A DNA stretch of 64,000 nt, taken from positions 496,001-560,000 of the forward strand of contig CM049993.1 in assembly GCA_016630955.3 (NCBI GenBank), given 5' to 3'. Shown here piece after piece: positions 39,870 to 50,764 of the stretch. The notes under the pieces were generated by a model. It was given only the letters and a program-made list of their open reading frames with translations, made no database searches and was not told where the DNA came from. The DNA comes from Didymella arachidicola (lineage: Eukaryota > Ascomycota > Dothideomycetes > Pleosporales > Didymellaceae). The position numbers were made by a program, and so were the translations under genes. The number at the start of each line of letters is the position of its first letter. Position 1 is the stretch's first letter.

Positions 39870-42343
39870 ATGAGAACCTCACTTTTCTTGCTCGCCGCTA
39901 TTGGCGCAGAAGCTTGTCAGCGTGAGCGCGTGTTCAAGCGCCATGCACACGGCCACGTCAAAAGACAAGCCAGCTTCCCACCTGTTCTGGACGCCAATGA
40001 ACAGATCCTGATCAACTCGTTTGATAACACCTCCATCTCCACATGGTCATACTACTACACCCATGGCGACCACATCGCAGGAAGGAATGAGTCAATGGCA
40101 CAATGGACAGCGTAAGCTCTCTCCGCTCTTGCAATTGCCTGCGCCTACTTGTATTCGTGTCGGCTCTCGTAGACACAGCCCGTAAACTAACCCTACTCAG
40201 AGACAAATGGGCCGAGTACGGCTTCACGTCAAGACTTGATGAATACCGTACGTTTCAACCTCGAAACCGCTTGGTTTCGAGCTAACAGTAGTCTGGATAC
40301 CTAGGAGGTAATCTGGTACATGGATCATCGACTAACACCTTCCAGATGTGTTCCTCAATTACCCTGTCTCGCACTCTCTTGTCCTGACCTACCCTAACGG
40401 TAGCACCTATACACCCACTCTCGAGGAAGATGTGCTTGAAGAGGATCCCACCACCAGCTATCCGAATAGTATCTCGACTTTTCACGGATATTCTTTTACG
40501 GGCAACGCATCTGCAGAATACATATATGTGGGCAGGGGCCAACAGGTCGACTTCGACCGCCTGGAGGCTCTCGGTGTCGAGTTCGAAGGCAAGATTGCTC
40601 TGGCTAAGTACGGTGGCCCATTCCGTGGGCTCAAGGTCAAGAACGCGCAAGATCATGGCATGATTGGCGCAGTCATCTACTCTGACCCTGGCGATGATGG
40701 TAACATGACTGAGGCCAAGGGTCAATTGGCTTACCCCAATGGTCCGGCACGGAATCCCTCTACAGTTCAGCGGGGCAGTGTCCAGTTCATTGGTACATAT
40801 CCCGGAGACCCTACAACCCCAGGATACGTCTCGAAAGAGGACTCTCCCAGGTCTGACCGCAGCAAAGTCTTGCCTCAGATCCCTTCCTTGCCAATCTCGT
40901 GGGCCGAGGCACAGCCTCTTCTGCAAGCTTTGAACGGCTTTGGCCCTTCGAGTGCTGAGATCAATCGCACTGGCTGGGTTGGTGCCATCCCGGGCGTTAG
41001 CTATAGTGCTGGAGCAGGTTCAGGTGCAAGCCTTGCTTTGAGCAATGTCATGAATGACACTTACGGCACCATCTGGAACGCCATAGGTATCATCAACGGC
41101 ACGAATGAGGACGAGGTTGTCATTGTTGGCAACCATCGCGACGCCTGGCTTATCGGTGGGGCTGCGGATCCAAATTCTGGTAGGCACACGAACATTGAAC
41201 GTTTTGAATTCGGCATATGTTGACTACTTCAGGATCGGCTGTACTTATCGAACTGGCCAAGGCCTTCGGTAAGCTCTCGGAGACTGGGTGGAAGCCTGCT
41301 CGCACTATTGTGCTGTGCAGTTGGGATGCTGAAGAGTATGGCCTTATTGGAAGGTAAGCGCGAACCATCCTTCTGGCCTGAGGCTAGCATGCTAATCATT
41401 CTGCAGCACGGAGTGGATGGAGGAATAGTAAGAGCATTGCATTCCACCTCCCATCCTAAGCCGAGCATACTAACAGTGCCACAGCATTCCGTGGCTCAAG
41501 AACGCCGCAGTCTCTTACCTCAACATCGATGTTGCTGTCTCTGGTCCCATCCCTGACGTCTCAGCGACGCCAGATCTACACGCTGTCGCCCAAGAGCAAA
41601 TGAAGAAGATCATCTACCCCTATCGCGGCAGTACCAATCAGACTTTGTACGATGTCTGGTCGACCACCAGTGGCGAGGTTGGCGTTCTCGGAAGCGGCAG
41701 CGACTACACGGCGTTCCTTCACCGCGGAATTGCATCACTCGACATGGGTACAAGCGGAGGACCTGATGATCCAGTCTATCCATATCACTCGAACTATGAC
41801 TCCTACCACTGGATGGCAAACTTTGGTGACCCTGGCTTCCATACCCACAAAGCTATGGGTCAGTACCTGACTCTCTTGCTTTACCATTTGGTTAACGACC
41901 CTGTCGTTCCTCTGCAGCCCGCGGACTACGTCGAAGAGCTCAACAGCTACCTGGAGGATCTCAACACCATAATCGCATCTTATAACGCGACTGTCAACAT
42001 ATCAGCCCTCGTTGACGCCATATCCACCTTCGAGACATCGGCGCAGCAATTCAATGACCTGCGTGACCAGGCTGTTGCTGCCAACAACACGGAGCTGATT
42101 ACCAGCCAGAACCACAAGGCACGTGACTTTTCCCGTGGCTTTACCTCTCAGGGAGGTCTACCTACCAGGGACTTTTATCAGCATACCATCTTTGCTCCTG
42201 GTCGTGACACCGGGTATGCAGCAGTCACCTTGCCAGGTATCACAGAGAGCATTACGTTCGACGACGATGTCGATCTAGCGCAAGAGTGGGTCCAGAAGAC
42301 CAGCGCTGCCATTCTTGCGGCTGCCAGTATCCTCGTAACCTAG
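39870..42343 (+). CDS. Secreted M28 metallopeptidase, glutamate carboxypeptidase II-like
   Basis: Zinc-dependent exopeptidase of family M28B (GCPII/transferrin-receptor-like), secreted or vacuolar. Six exons: 39870-40111, 40201-40247, 40346-41179, 41233-41353, 41407-41427 and 41485-42343; 707 aa. The fifth exon is only 21 nt and supplies the TEWMEE stretch. Signal peptide MRTSLFLLAAIGAEA. The protease-associated domain includes YIYVGRGQQVDFDRLEALG and GKIALAKYGG. Zinc ligands and catalytic residues are visible: H in VGNHRDAW, D in ADPNSG, the EE pair in SWDAEEYGLIG, D in YLNIDVAVSG, and H in YPYHSNYDSYHWM. Other conserved sequence is GSGSDYTAFLHRGI. The dimerisation domain follows (ADYVEELNSYLEDL). 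Several N-glycosylation sequons. Secure. Confidence 0.94.
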
Positions 42344-43170
42344 ACAGTTCATATTTTGTAACGATGAAGCGTGGCGTTGTAGGAGCGATGGATGCATAAG
42401 GTGCGGCGCATACGTATAGGTCGACGCAAGCATTGAGTAGGAGGATACATGAAGTCGGTGCGCACACACGTAGCAGGCGCAGCAGTAATAGTAGTCGTAG
42501 TGCGATGAATCGTGAAGCCACGAAGTCGTGTTTGAATTTTGTCCTCTTTGCAGGGACCTACGTAAGCTGCTTTGCCCAACACCGTTAGCACCTGCCCGCA
42601 AAACGTGCCGGCAGCGACGGCTACGTCCTTACCTGCCGTGCCTTGTCCAGCAAGTTGGAAAAGCTTAATTGCATCTAAACGCCAGCATCAGTGTTAGAGA
42701 AACAGGTTGTTGTCTGAGATGTCAGATTGAGCGGGACATCCCACGACTGTGATGAAGACAGACCCGCTCCTCCTGCCGAACAACCCGAGGGCCCACGAAC
42801 CCACAGGCATGAGATGCCACAGTTGAGATTACGTTGCCGCGCAATGAAGCGCACGCGACGAGTTCCCACTTCCGGGCAAGTCAGCTTCCCTTTGACCCCG
42901 GGGTAAGGGCACCGATTTGCGAGGCGACGCAGTGCTTGTTTTGCCGGGCGTCGTCATGCTTCTGTCGCCGTAACCCAAGTGAGACTGGGTTCGACCTGCG
43001 ATATGTGAACAAACATGTCTTGGACCCCCTACGGCCCTGGTGGCCACTGGCTGCGTATTCATCTGTTCTTGTCTCGAGCGGTTGTTGGTTCTTTACTGCC
43101 CTGTCGCTGCCTCCGTCGCTCTCTTCGCTCCCGCACCGTTCTTTCCCTGCACGTTCCTGGATAAGCAAGC
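42344..43170. other. Intergenic region
   Basis: 827 bp between the M28 peptidase stop and the GDSL-like start. Only short unmatched frames. Confidence 0.5.
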
Positions 43171-44486
43171 ATGAGGTTCCTGCCGAGACTCCTGCATGCT
43201 GGAGCCGCCGCCGCCACACTTTTCATTCTGTACCTTGTGTGGCTTCAGCATGATCACCTCGGGCACAACATACACAAAGCATGGGATGGTCAAGCACATA
43301 GAATTGTCATCTTCGGCGATGACTGGTCTGACACAGGCAAATATCGAGTTTCTCCGCCATCGAAAGCTCAGGCGGTCACTCGAGACCCCGATCGTGGCGA
43401 TGTCTGGACAGAGACGCTGTGTAAAGAAGTGAGTCTGTATTAATTTCGTGATTTGCATTAACTAACACAACGCAGCTGGCCTGCGACTTCATTGACAACT
43501 TTGCGCGTTCCGTGCCGCCACAGACCGATGCTGCGACCATAGGCTCACTTATTGATTCAGACATCCGCGCCCAGGCCGTCCCAGTCACAGACAACAACAA
43601 CAACAACAACAATGACACCCAGGCCATGTTTGACTTCAAGACACAGGTGCAGCAGTTTCTGGAGTATGAGAAGAAGAAGCACCGTGGCGGCGTTCCGGAA
43701 CGCTTGCGTAAGGTCGACGAGTGGACCGTCTTCACGGTTTCATTTGGTCTCTGGGATTTGCTGGAGTACTCTACTCTAGAGAAGGAGTACGCACTCAAGG
43801 CGATCGACAACAGCATTGAGGGACTGTTCGAGAACCTTGACCTACTGGCGAGACATGTTGCGGCGCCTATCAAGGTCGTGGCCCCTAAATTGGTGGATGC
43901 CACCTTCCTGCCACGCGTCCAGTCGAGACGATATCAAGACAAGGAACATTTCGCTGAAGTACAGCATCACCTAGTATTTCTGTGGACGTATTGGAACACC
44001 GTCCTGTCTCGAACAGCATCGCAATGGAAGCATGGAGCGATCTTTATGCCAAACCCGAACAACCTGATCACGGACCAGGTTCGCGCTAAACAGCTGCACT
44101 CAAAGAACTTGTCCGATGCATCCGGCCTGGGCAAGCAGGCGCCGCTCTTCGATTTCGTAGAAGAGCCGTGCGTAAAGCCTCCTGCGGACAACGGCGCAGA
44201 GATACTGCAAGCAGCCGGGGTCGACAAGTGTTTCGATGCATCCAAGCACCTGTTTTGGTAGGTCATTAGCGCGCACAAACGCTTTGTCTCAGTCTAATAG
44301 TGACACAGGGACGATATACATCTGAGTGGCCTCGCCCACCAGCTAATCGGAAAGGCAGCCGCAAGTCTCGTTCTGGGGGCCCACAGTGTCAACGTCGGAG
44401 ACATGGCGCAAGGCTCTGACGATGACAAGAAAACTTCAGAGAAGGAGACACCAAACTTTAATCTGAAGTTTCCCCCTGGCTACTGA
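43171..44486 (+). CDS. GDSL/SGNH hydrolase-like protein
   Basis: Three exons (43171-43428, 43476-44257, 44309-44486) with GTGAGT and GTAGGT donors; 405 aa. An N-terminal hydrophobic segment (LLHAGAAAATLFILYLVWL) serves as signal anchor or signal peptide. SGNH block I reads VIFGDDWSDTG; the nucleophilic Ser of the GDS motif is replaced by Asp. Block V is DDIHLSGLAHQLIG, with the usual Asp and His. A middle block includes VFTVSFGLWDLLEY, where other members have GxND. A run of seven Asn is encoded by an AAC microsatellite at 43591-43612. Without the Ser, ordinary esterase activity is doubtful. Possibly a non-catalytic or altered relative of fungal CE16-like esterases. Confidence 0.78.
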
Positions 44487-44951
44487 AAATCCATGGTGAA
44501 CACAGCAACTACTATACAGCCAATCAAATGCCAGATGACGATAGTCGTGCCCCACGAGGAAGGGATTACATCGCTGTCACGCAATCTTCGAGACCACCGG
44601 GTCTGTGATGGAGTTGTGCAAGGTCGCAGCATTGTTGTCTCCTTGCATGACTGGCTGCAGGAATGCAGGAATGTCTGAGCCGTCGGCAGATCTTGTCTTG
44701 GCCGCTTCGGGCCGGGTTGAGAACAAAGAAGCTCGCGTCGAACGCGACACACGATTTTACCGCTTCTGGCTGGCACAAACAAATTACGGAGTCTACTGCG
44801 GAGGACACTGAAAGGTGCAGCATAATGCTTCCATTCAGCACAACATACTTCGGTGTCTTCACGGACAATCTCTCCCTTCCTGTGATCCGGTACAATGAAC
44901 GGTTTCCTCAAAGAGACCCATTAGATCAGCTGCTTCGTCGTCTCTTGCAAA
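44487..44951. other. Intergenic region ahead of the HMG-box gene
   Basis: 465 bp; open frames in more than one phase, none recognisable. A frame beginning 44663 overlaps the HMG-box start out of phase and is likely leader sequence. Confidence 0.45.
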
Positions 44952-47213
44952 ATGGTCAGTTGTGTATTGCCGCCGATTCGGACCTCACCTCCTCCACCGC
45001 TTCCTGTGGTAACGTTCTTCAGCGTGCCCAGAAGATACGTCAAGTCAAACATGCAAGTAGGCGATGACAGTTCGCAACCTCTAGGAGAAGCCAGCAATTC
45101 TGTCCGCAATTTGAGGAAAAGTAGCAGGATACAGATACCGAGGTCTGCGCCAAATTCAAGCAACGTCCAATGTACAAAGGAGGAAGAGCAACCGACGCCT
45201 ACATCGCCACGCGCTGTCAGGAAGAGGAATTCATCCATCGAGTCTGACGAGAATGCAGAGGATTCTGTCAAGAACGAGCGTCCAACGGAGGTTAAGATTC
45301 CGACAAGCGTAAGACCTACAGGGTCTGGCAATCTTTCGCCACATGTCTGTCTCTGCCAGCCTGAACCGAAAATTCCGCGTCCAAGGAATGGTGAGTCGAT
45401 CATCCTTTGTTTGCTGTCTCAGCGGCTAGGTCGCGTAGGGCGGTTGGTGGCACTTCCTGTTTCGGACATCCCTATTTGTGGACAAAGAACATGACTTTCT
45501 TTGTTTGCGATGAATTTCATCAGCCGCTGACTGCTTTGAAGCGTTTATCCTTTATCGGCAGCACCATCAGCAAAGTATCATCCGTCGTAATCCAGGACTC
45601 AATAATCCTGACATCTCCAAGATCATTGGCGAGCAGTGGAAGGCCGAAAGTGACGAGGAAAAGAAAATCTGGCAGGACCTTGCTCAGGTGAGTAATCTTC
45701 GAGTCTCCCTTGCTGCACATGGTGGGGCTAATTTGATACTCAGGACGAGAAAGCTAGACATCACGAACTGTACCCTGACTATCGATATCAGCCTCGTCGA
45801 GTCAGCAAGCCCGGATCGTCGCTATCGAATCCCAGTGGTCAACATACAACTGTTGATAAGTACCGCTGCCCGAGGTGTGGTGGTCGTAGTATCAAGACAC
45901 CTATCAGCCCTCATCCTAGCGAAGCTCAAGGTACGCCCACGTTGCCGCCACCGAATACGTCCGAAGGTCACACACCAACCACGCGATATCTGCCCATGAT
46001 GAGTAGCCTTTCACTCGACTCGCCAGTGGTTGCTCGCCGTGGCCCTGGGCCGTCCAGACTCAGCAATATTCAAGTACCGTCCCAGATCCGTGAGCAGGAT
46101 ATGTACAGCCCTGTCACGCCGGGACAGAAGCGTCGTCGGTATGACTATGCTCCTCCTCCATCTGCTCGGAGACTTGAAAGTCCATATTACCCCCAGAGTG
46201 CGGCCCGCCGCGAGTCGCTTCCGCCAATCCATGTGCGTGTGTCACCTCCTGCATTGGCTGGCATGCATCCACCATCAGCTCGTACGCCGCAAGATAAGCG
46301 GCTGCCGATCCACGAGCTACCCAATCGCAAAGGCTCGTCTGCGTCTGACATCAACATTGTGGTGCCTCAACACCATGATCAGAGCAGAAGTGTCGAGGCA
46401 ATGGTACTCAGTGTTCCGTATCAGGCGCGCATCAAGCTCCTTGGCCGCATCTGCGCCCCCTTGAAGGAGCCTGGCCCAACGAGTCCGGCGGCGCAGACTC
46501 GCGGTGCAATCATCGCGGTCGAAGGTGACGATTTGCAAGCTGTTCATGAGCTTGCTCAATGGCTCAACGAGTTCCTCTCGAAAGACGAAGAGTACAGCTC
46601 TCGCATCGCCGAGCCTCCAAGGACGCTAGGCGACTCGAAGAAAGAGGTGACTTTTGAAGAGTACCTCTCGCTCATCAGCGAATGGCACGGCAAATCCAAG
46701 GAAATGACGCGTTATATCACAGCGCCCGTTTCGTCCTCGCCATCGCCCTCTCCCAGTAAAGACGAAGAAATGGACATAGCAGACGGCAAAGACTCGGCAA
46801 CGCCTCCAGACTCGCCCCGCAAATCAGCGTCGCCGAGATTGACGACAACGTCTCCCCTCGCATCGTCGTCGGCGGCGCCCAAGAAACCAGTGCTGATCCT
46901 CCCCACGTTCCAGCTGCATGCGTCGGTGACGTACGCCTCGCGGATCCCGATCCAAGACGCGTACTCGCCGACGGACCACTGGCAGTGGATGGCGACGCTG
47001 TGGCGGGGGATCGTGGGCCCGGATCTCACGCTGTATGTCAAGAGCTACGATGCCAAAGAGCAGGCGCAGGGGAAGATGGTCGAGTTGGACGACTCTGTGC
47101 GGTGTCTGACGGTGATGAAGCAGGCTGGGGGGGGTTTCAAGGACGCTAGTCTGCGGAGGGTGGGGTTTGAGGTGTCGGAGTGGGTGAGGGGGCTGGGGAG
47201 GAAAGACTGTTAG
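44952..47213 (+). CDS. HMG-box transcription factor (MATA_HMG type)
   Basis: Nuclear DNA-binding regulator with one HMG box of the type found in fungal mating-type and Ste11/Rox1-like proteins. Three exons: 44952-45390, 45542-45687 and 45744-47213; 684 aa. The HMG box (about residues 142-215) is encoded across both introns: KIPRPRN | AFILYRQHHQQSIIRRN, NNPDISKIIGEQWKAESDEE, KKIWQDLAQ | DEKARHHELYPDYRYQ. A CPRCG pair follows shortly after. The rest is Ser/Pro-rich with a C-terminal conserved-looking region (LPTFQLHASVTYASRIPIQD, EVSEWVRGLG). The start is the first ATG in the open frame; a later ATG (MQVGDD) is possible. Targets unknown; relatives regulate sexual development or morphology. Confidence 0.88.
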
Positions 47214-48303
47214 GGGGTGGTTGGTGGTGGAGCAAGGTTGCAGATGGGTTTGAGGACTTCGATGGTGAGGAGAAGGAAGTACTCTTGGGTGTTGTTTAAT
47301 GATGGTGGAGCAGGCTTGTAGATGTTTTCGAGGACGTTTTCTTGGTGCCGATAGGGTGGGTAACGGGAGGGTTGGGTTTCGATTCGTTTGTCACGACAGG
47401 GTGGTGTAAGTTGCACATATAGGCATCGACTCGCAGTACATACACGGGTGGGTAATGGTATTGACGATACTTGACTCGATGTTGAGTCGATGTTGACTCG
47501 ATGTATTTTCCCACTCTGCACTCAGCATGTTGGTACTATGCAGACGCAGAGACGAGTGTCTTGTGGATCTACTCACGGTCTCTGTCTTTACTAGCTTCTG
47601 GACTGTCATCTTCGGGGATTATGCTTTAGCTCTTCGTTCTGTACGGATACCGGGTCGTAGTCGCGCTCCCTGGCGTCGCAGAGTCACAGTCTCAGATGAC
47701 CTGCATGGAGAAGGGCCGCATTGTGCTTGGGGTCACAGACACAACAGCGCCGCACGACGGCACGCCGCCCCTTGCGTGTCCCTTGGATCGAAACGCAGTG
47801 CAGCTATTTGTGTTGCCTGATCTGCTAGCGTGGTCAGTAATGTGCCAGCGTGGCTGAGGTGCACCGCCGCAAGCAGACACAAGCCACGCGTACGTCAGCC
47901 GGCCGGGGCCGGATGCCGAGACCGCCAGTGCCGCGACATCATCATAGCGCTTTCACATGCGGCGTCTTTCACCGTTGTCACATGCGCGCAGCAGGCCAAC
48001 CAGGGCGCGGACAAAGCAGAGACGACGCGCTTGTCGTGGGTGCTTGACGATGGGGAATAGGCCTGACGTGCTGTATTTCCCCAGACCCTTCCCCAGACCC
48101 TTTCCCGGACACGTTTCCCCAGACCGCTCCCCGGACTTGACTGCACGACTGCCCCTGTGATAGCCTGGCTGTAGTGACGCTGTGAGCCTCAGACGCTGTG
48201 AGGACGCTGCATACATGACGGTGGAACGCAAGAGCGCTGTACGGACCACCTTGCGGAGGAAACACTGCCAGCAAAAAGGAAGAGGCGGAGCGGGTAGCGA
48301 GCC
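47214..48303. other. Intergenic region with short direct repeats
   Basis: 1.09 kb. It contains repeated GACTCGATGTTGA-type units near 47470-47505 and CCCCAGACCC(T)TT-type units near 48080-48135. No supported gene. Confidence 0.45.
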
Positions 48304-50764
48304 ATGATAGACCACGTCCTGGGCCGGCCGTCGGTGCAGTTCAGGAAGATCCAGGTGCTGGCCGTCGTGTCGTTCTGGTCGGCGTACCTCTATAGGCATG
48401 CCCCCCGTCCTGCTCGCGCGCGGGCGAAGCTAACGTGTGCACAGAGGCGACCGCCACGGCCCGCCGCTCGTCCGGCGCGTGTCGTCGCTGCTCTCGCCGC
48501 GGCTCACGGTGTGGCAGACGGTGCTTGTGACGCTGCTGTACCTGTACGTGGCGCGCAACTTTGGCAAGCTGGTGGGCCTCGAGTGCCCCGAGCCGCTCGC
48601 GGCGCTGTACTCGCGGTCGTACTTCCGGGCGACGTGGGTGACGACGGCGCTGGACGCGGGCTTCTGGTCGGCCATGAAGATCAAGCGGCGCGGGCTGCGC
48701 GACGCGCTCAGCATCGTCTTCAGCGCCTACTACCTCGTGTGCGCGGAGCAGGCCGACGAGAAGGTGCGCAAGATCCGCGCGACGCTGACGGTCGACCACC
48801 TGCGCGTGAGCTGGAACAAGGGCACGACGCCGTACCTGGGCGCGCTGACGAGCCTGATGCGCCCGCGCCTGATGTGGCACCCGCCGCGCCAGCTGCGCAT
48901 CGCCCGCCCGCGCGGCAGCAGCTACCGGGAGCCCGTCGTCGGCTGGCTGTACTTCAACGGCCCGCTCAGCGCGCTGAAGAAGCACGACCGCCTGGTGCTG
49001 GACATCCCCGGCGGCGGCTTCGTGGCCATGGACCCGCGCAGCCACGACGACAAGCTGATGGGCTGGGCCGGCAAGACGGGGCTGCCCGTGCTGAGCCTCG
49101 ACTACCGCAAGGCGCCCGAGCACCCGTACCCCTACGCCCTCAACGAGTGCTACGACGTCTACCACGCCCTCGTCGCGACGCGGGGGCGCTGCGTCGGGCT
49201 GGCCGGCGACGTCGCCCCCAAGATTGTCGTCGCGGGCGACTCGGCCGGCGGCAACCTGGCCGTCGCCATGGTGCTGATGGTCCTGCAGAGCGGCTCGACC
49301 GAGACGCGGCGCTGGCAAGGCGAGCTGGCCCTGCCGCCGCCCGCCGGCTGCGTGCTCATCTACCCGGCCCTCGACATGAACATTGGCAACTGGATGACGG
49401 ACGAGCAGATGGCCCTCATCCGCGACCGCCGCACCCGCAGCACCAACCGGCCCATCCTGCGCCACAAGAGCGACGACTACCGCCACCTGGCGCCCAACAC
49501 GCCCTACGGCTCCGACGACTCGGGGAGCGACGACGAGGGCGCTAAGCTGGGGGGCGTCCATGGGGGGCTGTCTGCGAGCGAGCGCGTGCTGACCTCGCCG
49601 CAGACCATGATCAAGCTCAGCGCCGTCGAGAAAGGCAACGACAGCGCCGCCCGCACCGACAGAGACAGCGCCGCCCACAGCAACCACGACAGCACCGCCC
49701 ACAGCAACCACGACAGCACCGCCCACAGCAACCACGACAGCACCGCCAGCCTCCCCACCAGCCACACCAGCCTCACCAACGGCCACACGGTCGCCGCCCC
49801 CGACCAGCTCTCCCCAGCCACCACCCGCACCTCCACCCAGATACCCCACGTCTCTCAACCCCCCACGCGCCCCGCGCCCGCCGCCACCGCCATCAAGACC
49901 CGCCTCGCGACCTCCTCCATGATCTCCTACTTCAACGACCGCATCCTCACCCCCGAGATGATGCGCGCCATGATCATCCTCTACATCGGGCCCCACCACC
50001 GCCCCGACTTCAGCACAGACTTCCTGCTCTCGCCCTGCCTGGCCCCGGACGCCCTGCTCGCCAAGTTCCCGCGCACCTGGATGCTGACCGGCGAGCGCGA
50101 CCCGCTGGTCGACGACACCGTCATCTTCGCGGGGCGGCTGCGGCAGGCGAAGCGCGCCGAGTGGACGACGGCCAAGGAGCTGGGGCTGGAGTGGGCGCGG
50201 GGTGAGTTTCGAGACGAGGACGCCGTGAGCGTCGATCTGGTGCCGGGCATCAGCCACGGCTTCCTGCAGTTCGTCGGCGTCTTCAGCGACGGCTGGAAGT
50301 ACATTTTCCGCTGCGGCCGCTGGATCGAGGACGCCTTCGCCGCCGCCGAGGGGCGCGACGTGTGGGACAGCGCTGTGCCCAGCGCCGCCGCCACACCCTG
50401 GGGCAGGAGCTTCGCAACGGATTACTTCGGCAGCGGCGCCACGCCGGGTCTCGCAGAGGCTGTCGACGGCCTGCGCTCTCCGTCCTCGCGACGCAGCACC
50501 CGGCACCACTACCGCTCGGGCACCGCGTCGAGCGCCGACGAGGACCGCCCGCTTGAAATGACCGTCCTGGGCAAGAATAAGGCTAAGCTCACGCCGCCCC
50601 GGGAACACGCCCCTGAACGCACGGCGAGGGGGAGGGGGAGAGCGAGGCGCGGCGAGAGGGGCAGGAGGAAGTCGCTTGTTAGCCTTGCGAGTGAAGACGA
50701 TCTGCTCGGTCGCCGTATGAAGGGGCTGACGGGCGGGCTGGGGGGTGAGGGGTTGTTGGAGTGA
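48304..50764 (+). CDS. HSL-type alpha/beta hydrolase (lipase/esterase-like), membrane-anchored
   Basis: Hormone-sensitive-lipase-like hydrolase. Exon 1 is 48304-48395 and exon 2 48445-50764, 803 aa, using a GC donor (AG|GCATGC) with a GCTAACG branch and CAG acceptor; a GT donor at 48384 would remove four residues and also keeps frame. N-terminal hydrophobic stretch (LTVWQTVLVTLLYLYVA). The oxyanion-hole motif reads DIPGGGFVAMDP, with Pro in place of the usual His. Other motifs are LSLDYRKAPEHPYPYAL, nucleophile elbow VAGDSAGGNLAVAM, catalytic-acid region TGERDPLVDD and His in GISHGFLQF. A long low-complexity insert (about residues 380-510) contains a DSTAHSNH repeat. The C-terminus is Arg/Gly-rich. 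Third codon positions are extremely GC-rich, producing long artefactual frames on other strands. The substrate is unknown. Confidence 0.88.
49664..49747 (+). repeat. 24-bp in-frame minisatellite
   Basis: About 3.5 copies of a 24-bp unit (GACAGCACCGCCCACAGCAA + CCAC) inside the hydrolase gene, encoding DSTAHSNH. The first copy has GCG for ACC. It lies in a probably disordered loop and may vary in copy number between isolates. Confidence 0.9.

Noticed and set aside
48304..49545. 413-codon plus-strand frame continuing from the hydrolase first exon without splicing
   Set aside because: Out of phase with the conserved hydrolase sequence, Ala/Arg/Pro-rich, no motifs; the spliced model is clearly better.
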